Source: Geodermatophilus telluris
GTDB lineage: Bacteria > Actinomycetota > Actinomycetes > Mycobacteriales > Geodermatophilaceae
Length of the DNA: 64,000 bases
NCBI RefSeq assembly: GCF_900102745.1
Contig: NZ_FMZF01000008.1
Coordinates: 124,001-188,000 of the forward strand
Reading direction: 5' to 3'
How positions within the stretch are numbered: position 1 is the stretch's first letter; each line of letters opens with the position of its first letter. Both the position numbers and the translations under genes were made by a program. The notes beneath the pieces were generated by a model. It saw only the letters and a list, made by a program, of their open reading frames with translations. It was not told the DNA's origin and ran no database searches. Shown piece by piece: positions 8,747 to 17,031 of this stretch.

Positions 8747-10249
8747 ATGTCCTCCGTCCCGTCGCCGGCCGCCCCCGAGCACCTCGACGTCGTCGTCGTC
8801 GGGGCCGGCATCTCCGGCATCGGCGCCGCCCGCTACCTGCGCACCGAGCTGCCGCGGACGTCCTTCGCCGTCCTCGAGGCGCGCGCCGCCTCCGGCGGCA
8901 CGTGGGACCTGTTCACCTACCCGGGCATCCGGTCGGACTCCGACCTGCACACCTTCGGCTACGAGTTCAAGCCCTGGCGCGACCGGCAGTCGATCGCCGA
9001 CGCCCCGCGGATCCTCGACTACCTGCGCGAGACGATCACCGAGAACGGCCTCGACGCGCACATCCGCTTCCAGCGCAAGGTCGTCGGTGTCTCCTGGTCG
9101 TCGGCCGACGCGCGCTGGACCGTCGACGTCGAGCACACCGACACCGGCGAGCGCAGCACGCTGACCGCCGGCTGGGTGTTCGTCGCCGGCGGCTACTACC
9201 GCTACGACGAGGGCTTCACCCCGCACTTCGAGGGCCGCGAGCGCTTCCGCGGGCCGGTCGTGCACCCGCAGCACTGGCCCGCCGACCTCGAGTACGCCGG
9301 CAAGCGGGTCGTCGTCATCGGCAGCGGCGCCACCGCCGTCACCCTCGTGCCCGCGATGGCGCGGACGGCCGCGCACGTGACGATGCTGCAGCGCACGCCC
9401 ACGTACGTGCTGCCCGTCCCCCGCGAGGACAAGATCGCCGCGGCGCTCCGGAGGTGGTTCGGCGACGAGCGCGGCTACGCGCTCACCCGGCGCAAGAACA
9501 TCGCGCAGCAGCGGCTCATCTACCGGTTCTGCCAGAAGCACCCGCAGGCGGCGCGGAAGCTCATCCGCCGGATCAACGCGAGGATGCTGCCCGAGGGCTT
9601 CGCCGTCGACGAGCACTTCAACCCGCCCTACGACCCGTGGGACCAGCGGCTGTGCGCCGTCCCCGACGGCGACCTGTTCCGCGCGATCCGCGAGGGGACG
9701 GCCGACGTCGTCACCGACCGGATCGTGACCTTCACCGAGAACGGGGTCCTGCTGGAGTCCGGCCGCGAGCTGGAGGCCGACGTCGTCGTCACCGCCACCG
9801 GGCTGAACGTGCAGGCCTTCGGCGGGCTGCGCCCGGTGGTCGACGGCCGCGAGGTCGAGCTGTCGGAGACGCTCGCCTACAAGGGGATGATGCTGTCCGG
9901 CGTGCCGAACCTGGCCTTCGCCATCGGCTACACCAACAGCTCCTGGACGCTGAAGATCGGCCTGCTCTGCGAGCACTTCACCCGCCTGCTGCGGCACATG
10001 GACGAGCACGGGTACGACACCTGCACGCCCGAGCCGAGCGACCCCGGCATGCCCACCCGGCCCTTCCTCGACTTCGCCGCCGGATACATCCAGCGCGCCG
10101 TCGACGTGCTGCCCCGACAGGGCGACCGGATGCCGTGGCTGACCTCCATGGACTACGCCGACGACGTCAAGCTCCTGCGGGCCGACAGCGTGGTCGACCC
10201 GGAGCTCGCCTTCTCCTCCTCCCGCGCCCGCGCGACGGTGGCGGCGTGA
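8747..10249 (+). CDS. Flavin-dependent Baeyer-Villiger-type monooxygenase
   Basis: 500 aa from ATG 8747, preceded by GGAG. It has the FAD loop GAGISG (19-24), the Baeyer-Villiger fingerprint FxGxxxHxxxWP at residues 167-178 (FRGPVVHPQHWP), and the NADPH loop VVVIGSGATA just after it. These enzymes insert oxygen next to a ketone (to an ester or lactone) or oxidise sulfur, using NADPH and O2. The organisation resembles the mycobacterial mymA (Rv3083) region, where a homologous monooxygenase heads an operon with a hydrolase and SDRs. The stop overlaps the next start (GTGA), so the operon is translationally coupled. The natural substrate is unknown. Confidence 0.93.
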   Translation: MSSVPSPAAPEHLDVVVVGAGISGIGAARYLRTELPRTSFAVLEARAASGGTWDLFTYPGIRSDSDLHTFGYEFKPWRDRQSIADAPRILDYLRETITENGLDAHIRFQRKVVGVSWSSADARWTVDVEHTDTGERSTLTAGWVFVAGGYYRYDEGFTPHFEGRERFRGPVVHPQHWPADLEYAGKRVVVIGSGATAVTLVPAMARTAAHVTMLQRTPTYVLPVPREDKIAAALRRWFGDERGYALTRRKNIAQQRLIYRFCQKHPQAARKLIRRINARMLPEGFAVDEHFNPPYDPWDQRLCAVPDGDLFRAIREGTADVVTDRIVTFTENGVLLESGRELEADVVVTATGLNVQAFGGLRPVVDGREVELSETLAYKGMMLSGVPNLAFAIGYTNSSWTLKIGLLCEHFTRLLRHMDEHGYDTCTPEPSDPGMPTRPFLDFAAGYIQRAVDVLPRQGDRMPWLTSMDYADDVKLLRADSVVDPELAFSSSRARATVAA

Positions 10250-11217
10250 CGGCGTTCCTCGAGGCGCCGGAGGCGGTCGGGCACCCGGCGGACCGCTTCG
10301 TCGAGCTGCCCGCGGGCCCGCGGCTGTGCCACCGGGTCGACGGGCCGGACGACGGCGAGCCGCTGCTGCTCGTCGCCGGTCTCGGCATCGACCTGACGTC
10401 GTGGCCGCAGCGGCTGGTCGACGGCTGCGTCGAGCGCGGCTTCCGCGTGATCCGGTTCGACAACCGCGACGTCGGCCGGTCCAGCCGGGTGGCCACCCCG
10501 CCGCCGGGCCGGCTGCGCCAGCTGCTGGCCCGCCCGCGGCCGGACGCCTACGACCTGCTGGACATGGCCGCCGACACCGTCGGCCTGCTCGACGCCCTGG
10601 GCGTCGGCCGGGTGCACCTGGTCGGGATGTCGATGGGCGGGATGATCGCCCAGGTCGTCGCCGCGCGGCACCCGGCACGGGTGGCCACGCTGACCTCCAT
10701 CTTCTCGACCACCGGCTCGCGGCGGGTGGGCCAGCCGGCCCGCTCGACGCTCCTGCGGCTGGCCGCCGCGGCGCCGCGCAGCGTCGAGGAGCACGTGCAG
10801 CGGCACCGGGCGATGCTCGGCCACATCGGCTCGGCGACGTTCCCGCCCGACGACGAGCTCGAGCACGCCTGGGCCGTCGGGCTGTGGGAGCGCGGCGGCG
10901 GCACCCGGGCGCGCGCCGGCGTCCCCCGCCAGATCAGCGCGATCCAGGCCTCCGGCGACCGCACCGCGGACCTGCGCCGGATCACCGCGCCCACGCTGGT
11001 CGTGCACGGCGACCGCGACCTGATGGTGCACCCCACCGGCGGCCGGGCCACCGCGGCCGCCGTCCCCGGTGCGCGGCACGTCGAGATCGCCGGGATGGGC
11101 CACCACATCGCCCCCGGCGTCGTCGACCGGCTCGTCGAGCTGACCGCCGAGCACGCCCGCCTCTCCCCCGTCACGACCCGTCTCGGGACCCCGACCCCCA
11201 CAGGAGCACCGCGATGA
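10246..11217 (+). CDS. Alpha/beta hydrolase
   Basis: 323 aa; GTG start at 10246 overlaps the upstream TGA by four bases. The fold is shown by the oxyanion region LLLVAGLGIDLTSW, the nucleophile elbow GMSMGG (Ser129), the acid in HGDRDLMV and the base in GMGHHI near the C-terminus. All three catalytic residues are present. Placed directly after a Baeyer-Villiger-type enzyme, it could hydrolyse the ester product (inference from order and coupling; known for other Baeyer-Villiger operons). The stop overlaps the following ATG by four bases. Confidence 0.92.
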   Translation: MTAFLEAPEAVGHPADRFVELPAGPRLCHRVDGPDDGEPLLLVAGLGIDLTSWPQRLVDGCVERGFRVIRFDNRDVGRSSRVATPPPGRLRQLLARPRPDAYDLLDMAADTVGLLDALGVGRVHLVGMSMGGMIAQVVAARHPARVATLTSIFSTTGSRRVGQPARSTLLRLAAAAPRSVEEHVQRHRAMLGHIGSATFPPDDELEHAWAVGLWERGGGTRARAGVPRQISAIQASGDRTADLRRITAPTLVVHGDRDLMVHPTGGRATAAAVPGARHVEIAGMGHHIAPGVVDRLVELTAEHARLSPVTTRLGTPTPTGAPR

Positions 11218-12062
11218 GCAGCGTCCACGGCAAGGTCGCCGTCGTCACCGGCGCCGCGTCCGGCATCGGCCGGGCCCTCGCCTTCGAGCTGGCCCGGCGG
11301 GGCGCGCGGCTGGCGCTGTCCGACGTCGACGAGCTCGGCCTGGCCGAGACCGCCGACCGGGCGAAGGCCCTGGGCGCCGAGGTGCACACCGCCCGCGTCG
11401 ACGTCGGCGACCGCGCGGCGGTCCTCGCCCACGCCGAGACGGTGGCCGCGCACTTCGGCGTCGTCCACCAGGTCTACAACAACGCCGGCATCGCCGGCGG
11501 CGGCACGGTCCTCGACAGCGACTGGGAGGTCTACGACCGCGTGCTGCGCGTGAACCTCCTCGGCGTCCTGCACGGCAGCAAGGCGTTCCTGCCGCACCTG
11601 ATCGCCTCCGGCGACGGGCACGTCGTCAACGTGTCCAGCCTCAACGGGTACCTGGCGCAGCCCTCGCTGTCGGCGTACTGCACCAGCAAGTTCGGCGTCC
11701 GCGGGTTCACCGAGACCCTGCGCGGCGAGATGCTGGCCGCCGGGCACCCGGTGCAGGTGAGCGTGGTGCACCCCGGCGGCGTCAAGACCGACATCGCCAC
11801 CAACACGCTCCGCGAGGCCGAGGCGCGCGGCATCGAGGTCACCGACGAGCAGCGCGCCCACGTGCGGACCTACAACGAGAAGCTGCTGCGGATGCCCGCC
11901 GAGCAGGCTGCCCGGATCGTCGTCGACGGCGTCGAGGCGGGCCGGCCGCGCATCCTCGTGGGCACCGACGCCAAGCTGGTCGACCTGCTGGTGCGGCTGT
12001 TCCCCCGCCGGTACCCGCAGTGGCTGGTCCGCCTGGAGCAGCGCGCCACCGGCGGCCGCTGA
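11214..12062 (+). CDS. Short-chain dehydrogenase/reductase
   Basis: 282 aa, ATG at 11214 within ATGA overlap and after CAGGAG. Classical SDR features: TGAASGIG (12-19), NNAG in VYNNAGIAGG, the catalytic Ser in VNVSSLNGY, and Tyr155-x3-Lys159 (YCTSK). The C-terminal half has the VVHPGGVKTDI turn common in actinobacterial SDRs next to MymA-like monooxygenases. It probably oxidises an alcohol to the ketone used by the monooxygenase, or the reverse; the direction cannot be read from sequence. Third gene of the coupled operon. Confidence 0.93.
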   Translation: MSSVHGKVAVVTGAASGIGRALAFELARRGARLALSDVDELGLAETADRAKALGAEVHTARVDVGDRAAVLAHAETVAAHFGVVHQVYNNAGIAGGGTVLDSDWEVYDRVLRVNLLGVLHGSKAFLPHLIASGDGHVVNVSSLNGYLAQPSLSAYCTSKFGVRGFTETLRGEMLAAGHPVQVSVVHPGGVKTDIATNTLREAEARGIEVTDEQRAHVRTYNEKLLRMPAEQAARIVVDGVEAGRPRILVGTDAKLVDLLVRLFPRRYPQWLVRLEQRATGGR

Positions 12063-12082
12063 GGGGCGCTAGCGTCCCCGGC

Positions 12083-13279
12083 GTGCCCCCGCTGCTGACC
12101 GGTGAGCTCGACCGGCTGCTGACCTTCGCCACCCGCGCCCGCCGGGACGACGGCGGCTTCGGGTCGCTGGCCGCCGACGGCTCGCTCGACCCCGCGCACC
12201 CGCGCGAGACGTACGTGACCGCGCGGATGACGCACGTGTTCGCGCTGGCCGCGCTGCTCGGCCGGGCGGACGCCGACGAGCTGGCCGGGCACGGCGTCGC
12301 CGCGCTCACCGGGCCGTTCCGGGACGCCGTCCACGGCGGCTGGCCGGCCTCCCCCGACGCCGACGACACCAAGGCCGCCTACGTGCACGCCTTCGTCGTG
12401 CTGGCCGGGGCGAGCGCGGCCACCGCCGGGGTGCCCGGCGGGGAGGCGCTGCTCGCCGACGCGCTCGACGTGTGGGACCGGCGCTTCTGGGACGACGGCG
12501 CCGGGATGGCCGTCGAGGAGTGGGACGCCGGCTGGACGGCGTGCTCGGGCTACCGCGGCGTCAACGCCAACATGCACGGCGTCGAGGCGCTGCTGGCCGC
12601 CGCCGACGCGGCCGGACCCCGCGCCGGGGAGCTGCGCGGCCGCGCCCTGCGGGTGCTCGAGCGGGTGGTGCACGGCGAGGCGCGCTCCCGCGACTGGCGG
12701 CTGCCCGAGCACTACGACGCCGGCTGGCGCCCCGACCTCGAGTTCAACGCCGACCGCCCGTCGGACCCGTTCCGGCCCTACGGCGTCACCGTGGGCCACC
12801 AGCTCGAGTGGTCGCGGCTGGCACTGCACGCCCGCGCGGCGCTCGGCGCGGACGCCCCGGGCTGGCTGCTCGACGACGCCGTCGGGCTCTACGACGCGGC
12901 CGTCGCGCGCGGCTGGCACGCCGACGGCCACGACGGCTTCGTCTACACCCTCGACTGGTCCGACCGGCCGGTGGTCGCCGCCCGCATGCACTGGGTGCTC
13001 GCCGAGGCGATCGGCGCGGCCGCCGTCCTCGGCCGGGTCACCGGCGACCCGCGCTACGCCGACGACCCCCGCCGGTGGGACGCGCACGCCGCGCTGTTCC
13101 GCGACGACGCCGTGGGCAGCTGGCACCACGAGCTCACGCCCGACGGCCGGGTGGGGACGACGACCTGGCCCGGCAAGCCCGACGCCTACCACGTGGCCCA
13201 GGCGCTGCTGCTGCCGCGGCTGCCGGTGCGGGGCAGCGTGGCCGCCGGGGTGCGGGCCGCGCTGGCCGGCGAGGACTGA
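12083..13279 (+). CDS. AGE-family (N-acylglucosamine 2-epimerase-like) sugar epimerase/isomerase
   Basis: About 398 aa from GTG 12083. TAGCGT at 12070-12075, 7 bases before the GTG, suggests a leaderless transcript of its own although the gap to the SDR is only 20 bp. The sequence has the AGE (alpha/alpha)6-barrel features: RMTHVFALAALLG near the start, a GYRGVNANMHGVEALL segment in the middle and HQLEWSRLALHAR further on, with conserved His/Trp/Glu residues. Such enzymes epimerise or isomerise mannose, glucose or acyl-hexosamine sugars without cofactor (some need ATP as effector). The substrate is not predictable. It may be functionally separate from the upstream operon. Confidence 0.88.
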   Translation: MPPLLTGELDRLLTFATRARRDDGGFGSLAADGSLDPAHPRETYVTARMTHVFALAALLGRADADELAGHGVAALTGPFRDAVHGGWPASPDADDTKAAYVHAFVVLAGASAATAGVPGGEALLADALDVWDRRFWDDGAGMAVEEWDAGWTACSGYRGVNANMHGVEALLAAADAAGPRAGELRGRALRVLERVVHGEARSRDWRLPEHYDAGWRPDLEFNADRPSDPFRPYGVTVGHQLEWSRLALHARAALGADAPGWLLDDAVGLYDAAVARGWHADGHDGFVYTLDWSDRPVVAARMHWVLAEAIGAAAVLGRVTGDPRYADDPRRWDAHAALFRDDAVGSWHHELTPDGRVGTTTWPGKPDAYHVAQALLLPRLPVRGSVAAGVRAALAGED

Positions 13280-13333
13280 CCCCGGCCGCCGCCCCTCTCG
13301 GGCGGCCCTGCGGGCCTGCCCTGGGGTACGACA

Positions 13334-13372
13334 CGGCCCCGGCGCGGGGGTTCGACGGCCACGCCGGGGCCG
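13334..13372 (+). terminator. Candidate terminator hairpin after the epimerase gene
   Basis: Perfect 11-bp inverted repeat CGGCCCCGGCG (13334-13344) and CGCCGGGGCCG (13362-13372) with a 17-nt loop, about 55 bp past the stop at 13279. No U-run follows, as usual for very GC-rich actinobacteria. Confidence 0.5.
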
Positions 13373-13767
13373 GTTCACGATCTTGCGTGCCCGCTGGGAG
13401 TGAGCTGAAACACAACTGTGAGCAGAGTCTGGCGGGCGGGGCGCACCCGGGACACCCCAGGGCCCCGCCCACGCAGAGCATGCGGTGCCGGCCGGAGCTC
13501 CGCAACAGATGTCTCAGACGTCTACATCCGCGACGGTTCTGTTTCGGGCTCGCCCCTCACCGCGAGGCCACCGTCGGTGGGTACCGCGGTGCGTCGTCCA
13601 CACGACGTCGAATTGGCCCTAGCCCCGGCCCGACGGCGCCCGTGACGGCACCGCCGAGCGGAAGCGCCCCGGCGGAGGCGTGGTGCGCGACTGCGACCCG
13701 GCAAGGCCCCTCCTCGGCGGTCCCGTCCCTCTCACCACTCCGACTTCAAGCCGCTGAGCTGCGATAA

Positions 13768-13790
13768 CTGTCGTACCCCGGTCGTAGGTT
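13768..13790 (+). promoter_or_regulatory. Damage-type leaderless promoter of DUF222/HNH copy 2
   Basis: CTGTCGTAC (13768-13776), 8 bases, TAGGTT (13785-13790), then 6 bases to GTG 13797. Spacing to the start codon is identical to copy 1, and similarity extends about 15 bp further upstream. It matches the core, spacer and -10 of the RecA-independent (PafBC-type) damage promoter of mycobacteria. Leaderless transcription from the G of the GTG is implied. Confidence 0.6.
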
Positions 13791-13796
13791 CGTCTC

Positions 13797-15287
13797 GTGG
13801 AGCAGATCGGGGAGGACGCGCCGCCGTGCGACGGCGGTCTGCTCGACCTGCTCGTCGCGGGTGCGCCGGAGGTGCCGCGGTTGCCGGTGGCGTTGCTGTC
13901 GCGGGAGCAGAAGGCCGCGGAACTGACGCGGGTGCAGGCGCGCAAGGCGATGGACGCCGCCTACGAGGCCGAGCTGGTGCTGGGCCTGGCCGACGACAGT
14001 CCCGACGACCTGGACCCCACTCCGGGCACGCCGGGGGCACGGCGGGGGGCGTGGGCGCCGGACCCGGAGCTGCCCGGGGTGAGCGAGTTCTTTCCCGCGG
14101 AGCTGGCGGTGGTGCTCAACTGCGGCCGCCGCTCGGCGTCGTTGTTGGCGCACCGGGCGTGGGTGTACCGGGAGTCGCTGCCGGCCACGTGGGCGGCGCT
14201 CGCCGAGGGGGTGCTGGACGAGGCGCGGGCCAAGGTCTTGGTGGAGGTGCTGCAGCACACCGACCCCGCCGTCGCCCGCGAGGTGGAGGCCCGGCTGATC
14301 GGGCAGGCCGCCGGCTGGACCACCCACACCCTGCGCAAGCGCGCGGTAGCCGCCCTGCTGGCCGTGGACGCCGACGCCGTCGACGTGCGGCGCAAGGAGG
14401 CGGAGCGGCAGGCCGACGTGCGCGTCTACCCCTCCCCGCGGGAGGGGATGAGCACGCTGGCCGCCGACCTGCCCGCCCCGGTGGCCGCGGCCTGCGTCGA
14501 CCTGGTCGACCAACTCGCCGCGCTGCTCAAGCGCGACGGCGACCAGCGGCCCATCGGCCAGCTGCGCGCCGCCGTGCTCGCCGACCTGATCCAGCGGCCG
14601 TGGGACACCAGCCGCCCGCCGGTGACGGCGCACCTGCAGATCACCGCGACCCGGGCGGCCCTGGCGGGGGACAGCAACGAGGCCGGTGAGGTGAACGGCC
14701 TGCCGATCACCATCGGGCAGCTCCGCGAGCTGCTGCGCGCCCTCGACGGGCTGGGGCTGCGCACGCCCGAGGGCGGGTCGGTGACCCTGGCGCTCACCGA
14801 GGACGACGGCACCCTGCGCGCCACCACCACCCTCGACCAGCTCCGCCGCCTCGCCCGCCGCGGCTGCCCGGAGCACCCGGCCGCCGACTGCGGATGTGCG
14901 GTGCTCGACCGGCCCGCGCCGGTCGATCGGCACGACCCGAGTGCGGCGCAGCAGACCTTCGTGCACACCCGCGACCGCACCTGCCGCTTCCCCGGCTGCG
15001 GCCAGCGCGTCGGCTGGGCGGATGCCGACCACGTCGTCCCGCACGCCTGCGGGGGTGTGACGGACTGCGCCAACCTGTGCTGCCTGTGCCGCAGCCACCA
15101 CCGCCTCAAGACCTTCGCCAGAGGCTGGCACTTCCACATGAGCGCCGACGGGGTGCTCACCGTGACCACCCCGTCGGGCATCACCCGCACGACGAGACCA
15201 CCGGGCGTGCGACCACCACCGCCACCCGCCGAGAGCCCGCCACCGGAGGAGCCAGCCGACTCCGACGACGAACCGCCGCCCTTCTAG
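13797..15287 (+). CDS. DUF222 domain protein with C-terminal HNH endonuclease domain (13E12 family), intact copy
   Basis: 496 aa from GTG 13797. The first ~80 residues are a charged helical head (SREQKAAELTRVQARKAMDA), followed by a DUF222 domain over roughly 85-340 (VLDEARAKVLVEVLQHTDP, KRAVAALLAVDADAVDVRRKEAE). The HNH nuclease domain lies at about 385-440: CRFPGCG, DADHVV with the metal His, CANLCCLCRSHH with the Asn and second His, and two Cys pairs for zinc. The tail is Pro/Glu-rich. Family members (M. tuberculosis REP13E12 proteins) are multicopy and several are induced by DNA damage; their biological role is not established. Two further copies in this window are broken, and the promoter is the damage type described separately. 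Confidence 0.92.
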   Translation: MEQIGEDAPPCDGGLLDLLVAGAPEVPRLPVALLSREQKAAELTRVQARKAMDAAYEAELVLGLADDSPDDLDPTPGTPGARRGAWAPDPELPGVSEFFPAELAVVLNCGRRSASLLAHRAWVYRESLPATWAALAEGVLDEARAKVLVEVLQHTDPAVAREVEARLIGQAAGWTTHTLRKRAVAALLAVDADAVDVRRKEAERQADVRVYPSPREGMSTLAADLPAPVAAACVDLVDQLAALLKRDGDQRPIGQLRAAVLADLIQRPWDTSRPPVTAHLQITATRAALAGDSNEAGEVNGLPITIGQLRELLRALDGLGLRTPEGGSVTLALTEDDGTLRATTTLDQLRRLARRGCPEHPAADCGCAVLDRPAPVDRHDPSAAQQTFVHTRDRTCRFPGCGQRVGWADADHVVPHACGGVTDCANLCCLCRSHHRLKTFARGWHFHMSADGVLTVTTPSGITRTTRPPGVRPPPPPAESPPPEEPADSDDEPPPF

Positions 15288-15304
15288 TCCGGCCCGCCCT
15301 GTCC

Positions 15305-15432
15305 CCACGTCGATCTGTCGCCACGTCGACCCGCCGATCTGGCGACCTGTCCATGTGACGACCCGTCGACCCGTCGACCCGTCGACCCGTCGACCTGGCG
15401 ACCCGTCGACCCGTCGCCAGGTCGATCCGGCG
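15305..15432. repeat. 8-bp tandem array, 16 units, consensus ACCCGTCG
   Basis: Starting at 15305 the sequence divides into successive octamers: CCACGTCG, ATCTGTCG, CCACGTCG, ACCCGCCG, ATCTGGCG, ACCTGTCC, ATGTGACG, then ACCCGTCG four times (15361-15392), ACCTGGCG, ACCCGTCG twice, CCAGGTCG and ATCCGGCG. The central units are identical and the flanking ones divergent, as expected for slippage expansion. The period is not a multiple of three and the array lies between two convergent genes, so it is not coding. Confidence 0.85.
15391..15424. terminator. Hairpin inside the octamer array, between convergent genes
   Basis: A perfect 12-bp inverted repeat, CGACCTGGCGAC (15391-15402) and GTCGCCAGGTCG (15413-15424), with a 10-nt loop whose centre holds GTCGAC. 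It lies between the DUF222/HNH stop (15287) and the DUF6221 stop (15484), so it could terminate transcription from both sides. Confidence 0.5.
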
Positions 15433-15483
15433 ACATGGGGACCAGCGACGAGGGGGCGGGCGGCTGGGGATCCGTGGGCGTCC

Positions 15484-15894
15484 TCAGGGACGCCACTCCT
15501 CGCGGTAGTCGGGGTGGCCGGCGTGCGGCAGCGCCAGCAGTGCCAGCGCCAGGGCGGCCAGCTCGTGCTGGTCGGTGGGCTGGGGCGGGAAGTCCGGCAG
15601 GCCGCTGGGCCGGCTGCCGAGGAAGCGCGTGTCGGGGCGGACGTCCCGGCAGGCCTGCACCAGCCGGCTGAGCGCGGCACAGTCGGCGAGGACCCGCCCC
15701 GGCCCGAAACGGGCGGCGTGCTCGGCCGCCTCCGCCGGCTGCGGTCCGGCGACGTCCCCGCCCGCGGAGGCCTCGGCCGCCCGGGCGGCGACCCGCTTGT
15801 CCTCCGCGATGCGGGCCATGACGAACTCGTCCAGCTCCGGTGCGGCACCCGGTCCCAGCAGCGCCTCCGGCCCGGACGCGGCCTGCGTGTCCAT
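15484..15894 (-). CDS. DUF6221 family protein
   Basis: 136 aa from ATG 15894, preceded by GGGAGGATGCCGGC. The N-terminal half contains LDEFVMARIAEDKRVAARA, matching the start of DUF6221 proteins (a short helix rich in Ala with an ARxxEDxxxA pattern) that are common and uncharacterised in actinobacteria. The C-terminal half (FPPQPTDQHELAALALALL, HPDYREEW) also fits the family's ending. No catalytic motif is visible. It is convergent with the DUF222/HNH gene across the octamer array. Confidence 0.75.
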   Translation of the reverse strand: MDTQAASGPEALLGPGAAPELDEFVMARIAEDKRVAARAAEASAGGDVAGPQPAEAAEHAARFGPGRVLADCAALSRLVQACRDVRPDTRFLGSRPSGLPDFPPQPTDQHELAALALALLALPHAGHPDYREEWRP

Positions 15895-15960
15895 GCCGGC
15901 ATCCTCCCGCCGCCGGGGTGTCGGCAGGGGGGTCGCCGGCGCGCCCGTAGCGTCGGCCCC

Positions 15961-16596
15961 ATGGCCGTGATCCACCAGGCGCAGCTGTCCCCGTCGAAGC
16001 TCGAGGTGGTCGGCGGGTTCGTGCGCACCCGGCCGTGGGGACGCGGCGCCGGGCCGTCCCCTCAGCGGGTGGCCGCCTACCGCTTCGACGACCCCGACGG
16101 CGAGGTCGGCATCGAGGTGCACCTGGTGCGCGGCGCCCACGGGCGGCTGCTGCAGGTGCCGCTGACGTACCGCGGCGCCCCCGCACCCGGCCAGGAGGCG
16201 CACCTGGTCGGCACCCTGCAGCACTCGGTGCTCGGCCGCCGCTGGGTGTACGACGCCTGCGGCGACCCGGTCGCCGTCACGGCGATCCTGCGGACCGTGG
16301 TCGAGGGCGGCACCGGCGCCGAGGAGCAGGTGGAGACCGGCGACGGCCGCTTCCTGCCGCGCGCCACCGACGCCGCCGTCACCGGCCGCGGAGCCCCGGG
16401 CCTGCACGTGGGACCGCTCGACGGCCTGGCCGTCCAGGACGGCGACACCGCGACGACGGTGCGCACCGGACCGCTCACGCTGGTGCTGCACCGCGTCCTC
16501 GACCCGGCCACCCCCGCGGCGGGCGCGGTCCTCACCGGCACCTGGGCCGGTCAGCCGGACCCGGTGGTGCTGGCGACCGTCACGCCGGAGGACTGA
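15961..16596 (+). CDS. Maltokinase N-terminal cap-like domain protein
   Basis: 211 aa from ATG 15961; TAGCGT at 15948-15953 is 7 bases upstream, suggesting leaderless transcription. MAVIHQAQLSPSKLEVVGGF and the DDPDGEVGIEVHLV and VPLTYRGAPAPGQEAHLVG segments match the cap domain that precedes the kinase domain in maltokinases (Pep2/Mak). Here the kinase domain is absent, as in many stand-alone actinobacterial homologues. In maltokinase the cap forms part of the sugar-kinase lid; its function alone is unknown. No trehalose/maltose pathway gene is adjacent. Confidence 0.82.
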   Translation: MAVIHQAQLSPSKLEVVGGFVRTRPWGRGAGPSPQRVAAYRFDDPDGEVGIEVHLVRGAHGRLLQVPLTYRGAPAPGQEAHLVGTLQHSVLGRRWVYDACGDPVAVTAILRTVVEGGTGAEEQVETGDGRFLPRATDAAVTGRGAPGLHVGPLDGLAVQDGDTATTVRTGPLTLVLHRVLDPATPAAGAVLTGTWAGQPDPVVLATVTPED

Positions 16597-16632
16597 GCGG
16601 CGGGCACCCGGCGGGCCCGCCAGACTGGACCG

Positions 16633-16935
16633 GTGACCTCCCCGAGCGACGGGCTGCCGGCGGCGCGGGGCGTCGTCCGGCTCCTCAACACCTCGGGCGG
16701 CGGGGTGCTGTGCCTGGCCGGCGCGGTCGACGGCGCCGCCGTCGCCTCCTTCCACCGCCGCTACGGCCGGGAGCCGGCGCGCGTCGCGGTCATCGACGCC
16801 CGCTCGGTCACCTCGCTGTCGCCGCCCGTCGTCGAGCTGCTCGTCGAGCACCTGGCGGCCGGGTACCGCGCCGGGCGGCCCGTGCTGCTGCGCCGCTCCG
16901 GTCCGGTCGAGCGCGCGCTCGCGGGTGTGATCTGA
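16633..16935 (+). CDS. STAS-domain protein (anti-sigma factor antagonist-like)
   Basis: 100 aa from GTG 16633, with CAGACT 6 bases upstream (leaderless pattern). The pattern LCLAGAVDGAAVASF, then VAVIDARSVTSLSPPVVELLVEHL and GRPVLLRR fits the beta-alpha fold of STAS proteins, where the segment after the second long strand (DARSVTSLS) is the usual phosphorylatable loop; here the Ser/Thr of SVTSLS could serve. Such proteins bind anti-sigma kinases. There is no partner kinase in the immediate neighbourhood, though a SpoIIE-type phosphatase is encoded at 51933-53705. Confidence 0.78.
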   Translation: MTSPSDGLPAARGVVRLLNTSGGGVLCLAGAVDGAAVASFHRRYGREPARVAVIDARSVTSLSPPVVELLVEHLAAGYRAGRPVLLRRSGPVERALAGVI

Positions 16936-17031
16936 GCCCGTTCACCTCCCGTTCACGTGTCACACGCTGCGGCGCAACGACCCGCGCGGAGCCTCGGAGG
17001 GGTCCGCACACCCCGAACGAGGAGGAGCTCC

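Larger units (their letters stand above)
13280..13796. other. 517-bp intergenic region upstream of intact DUF222/HNH gene
   Basis: Contains a hairpin (13334-13372) after the epimerase gene, a patch of less extreme GC content (roughly 13380-13620), and a small set of overlapping palindromes around 13507-13528 (AGATGTCT and AGACGTCT). The promoter of the DUF222/HNH gene lies at its right end. Short frames here have no ribosome site or recognisable protein. Confidence 0.5.

Noticed and set aside
13507-13528. Operator at the overlapping AGATGTCT/AGACGTCT palindromes
   Set aside because: The palindromes are not concentric and lie about 270 bp from the nearest start, so there is too little to claim a binding site.
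13768-13796. LexA/SOS box upstream of the DUF222/HNH gene
   Set aside because: No CGAAC-N4-GTTCG palindrome is present; the conserved element fits the RecA-independent type better.
15305-15432. CRISPR array
   Set aside because: Units are 8 bp with no spacers and no cas genes nearby; this is a simple tandem array.
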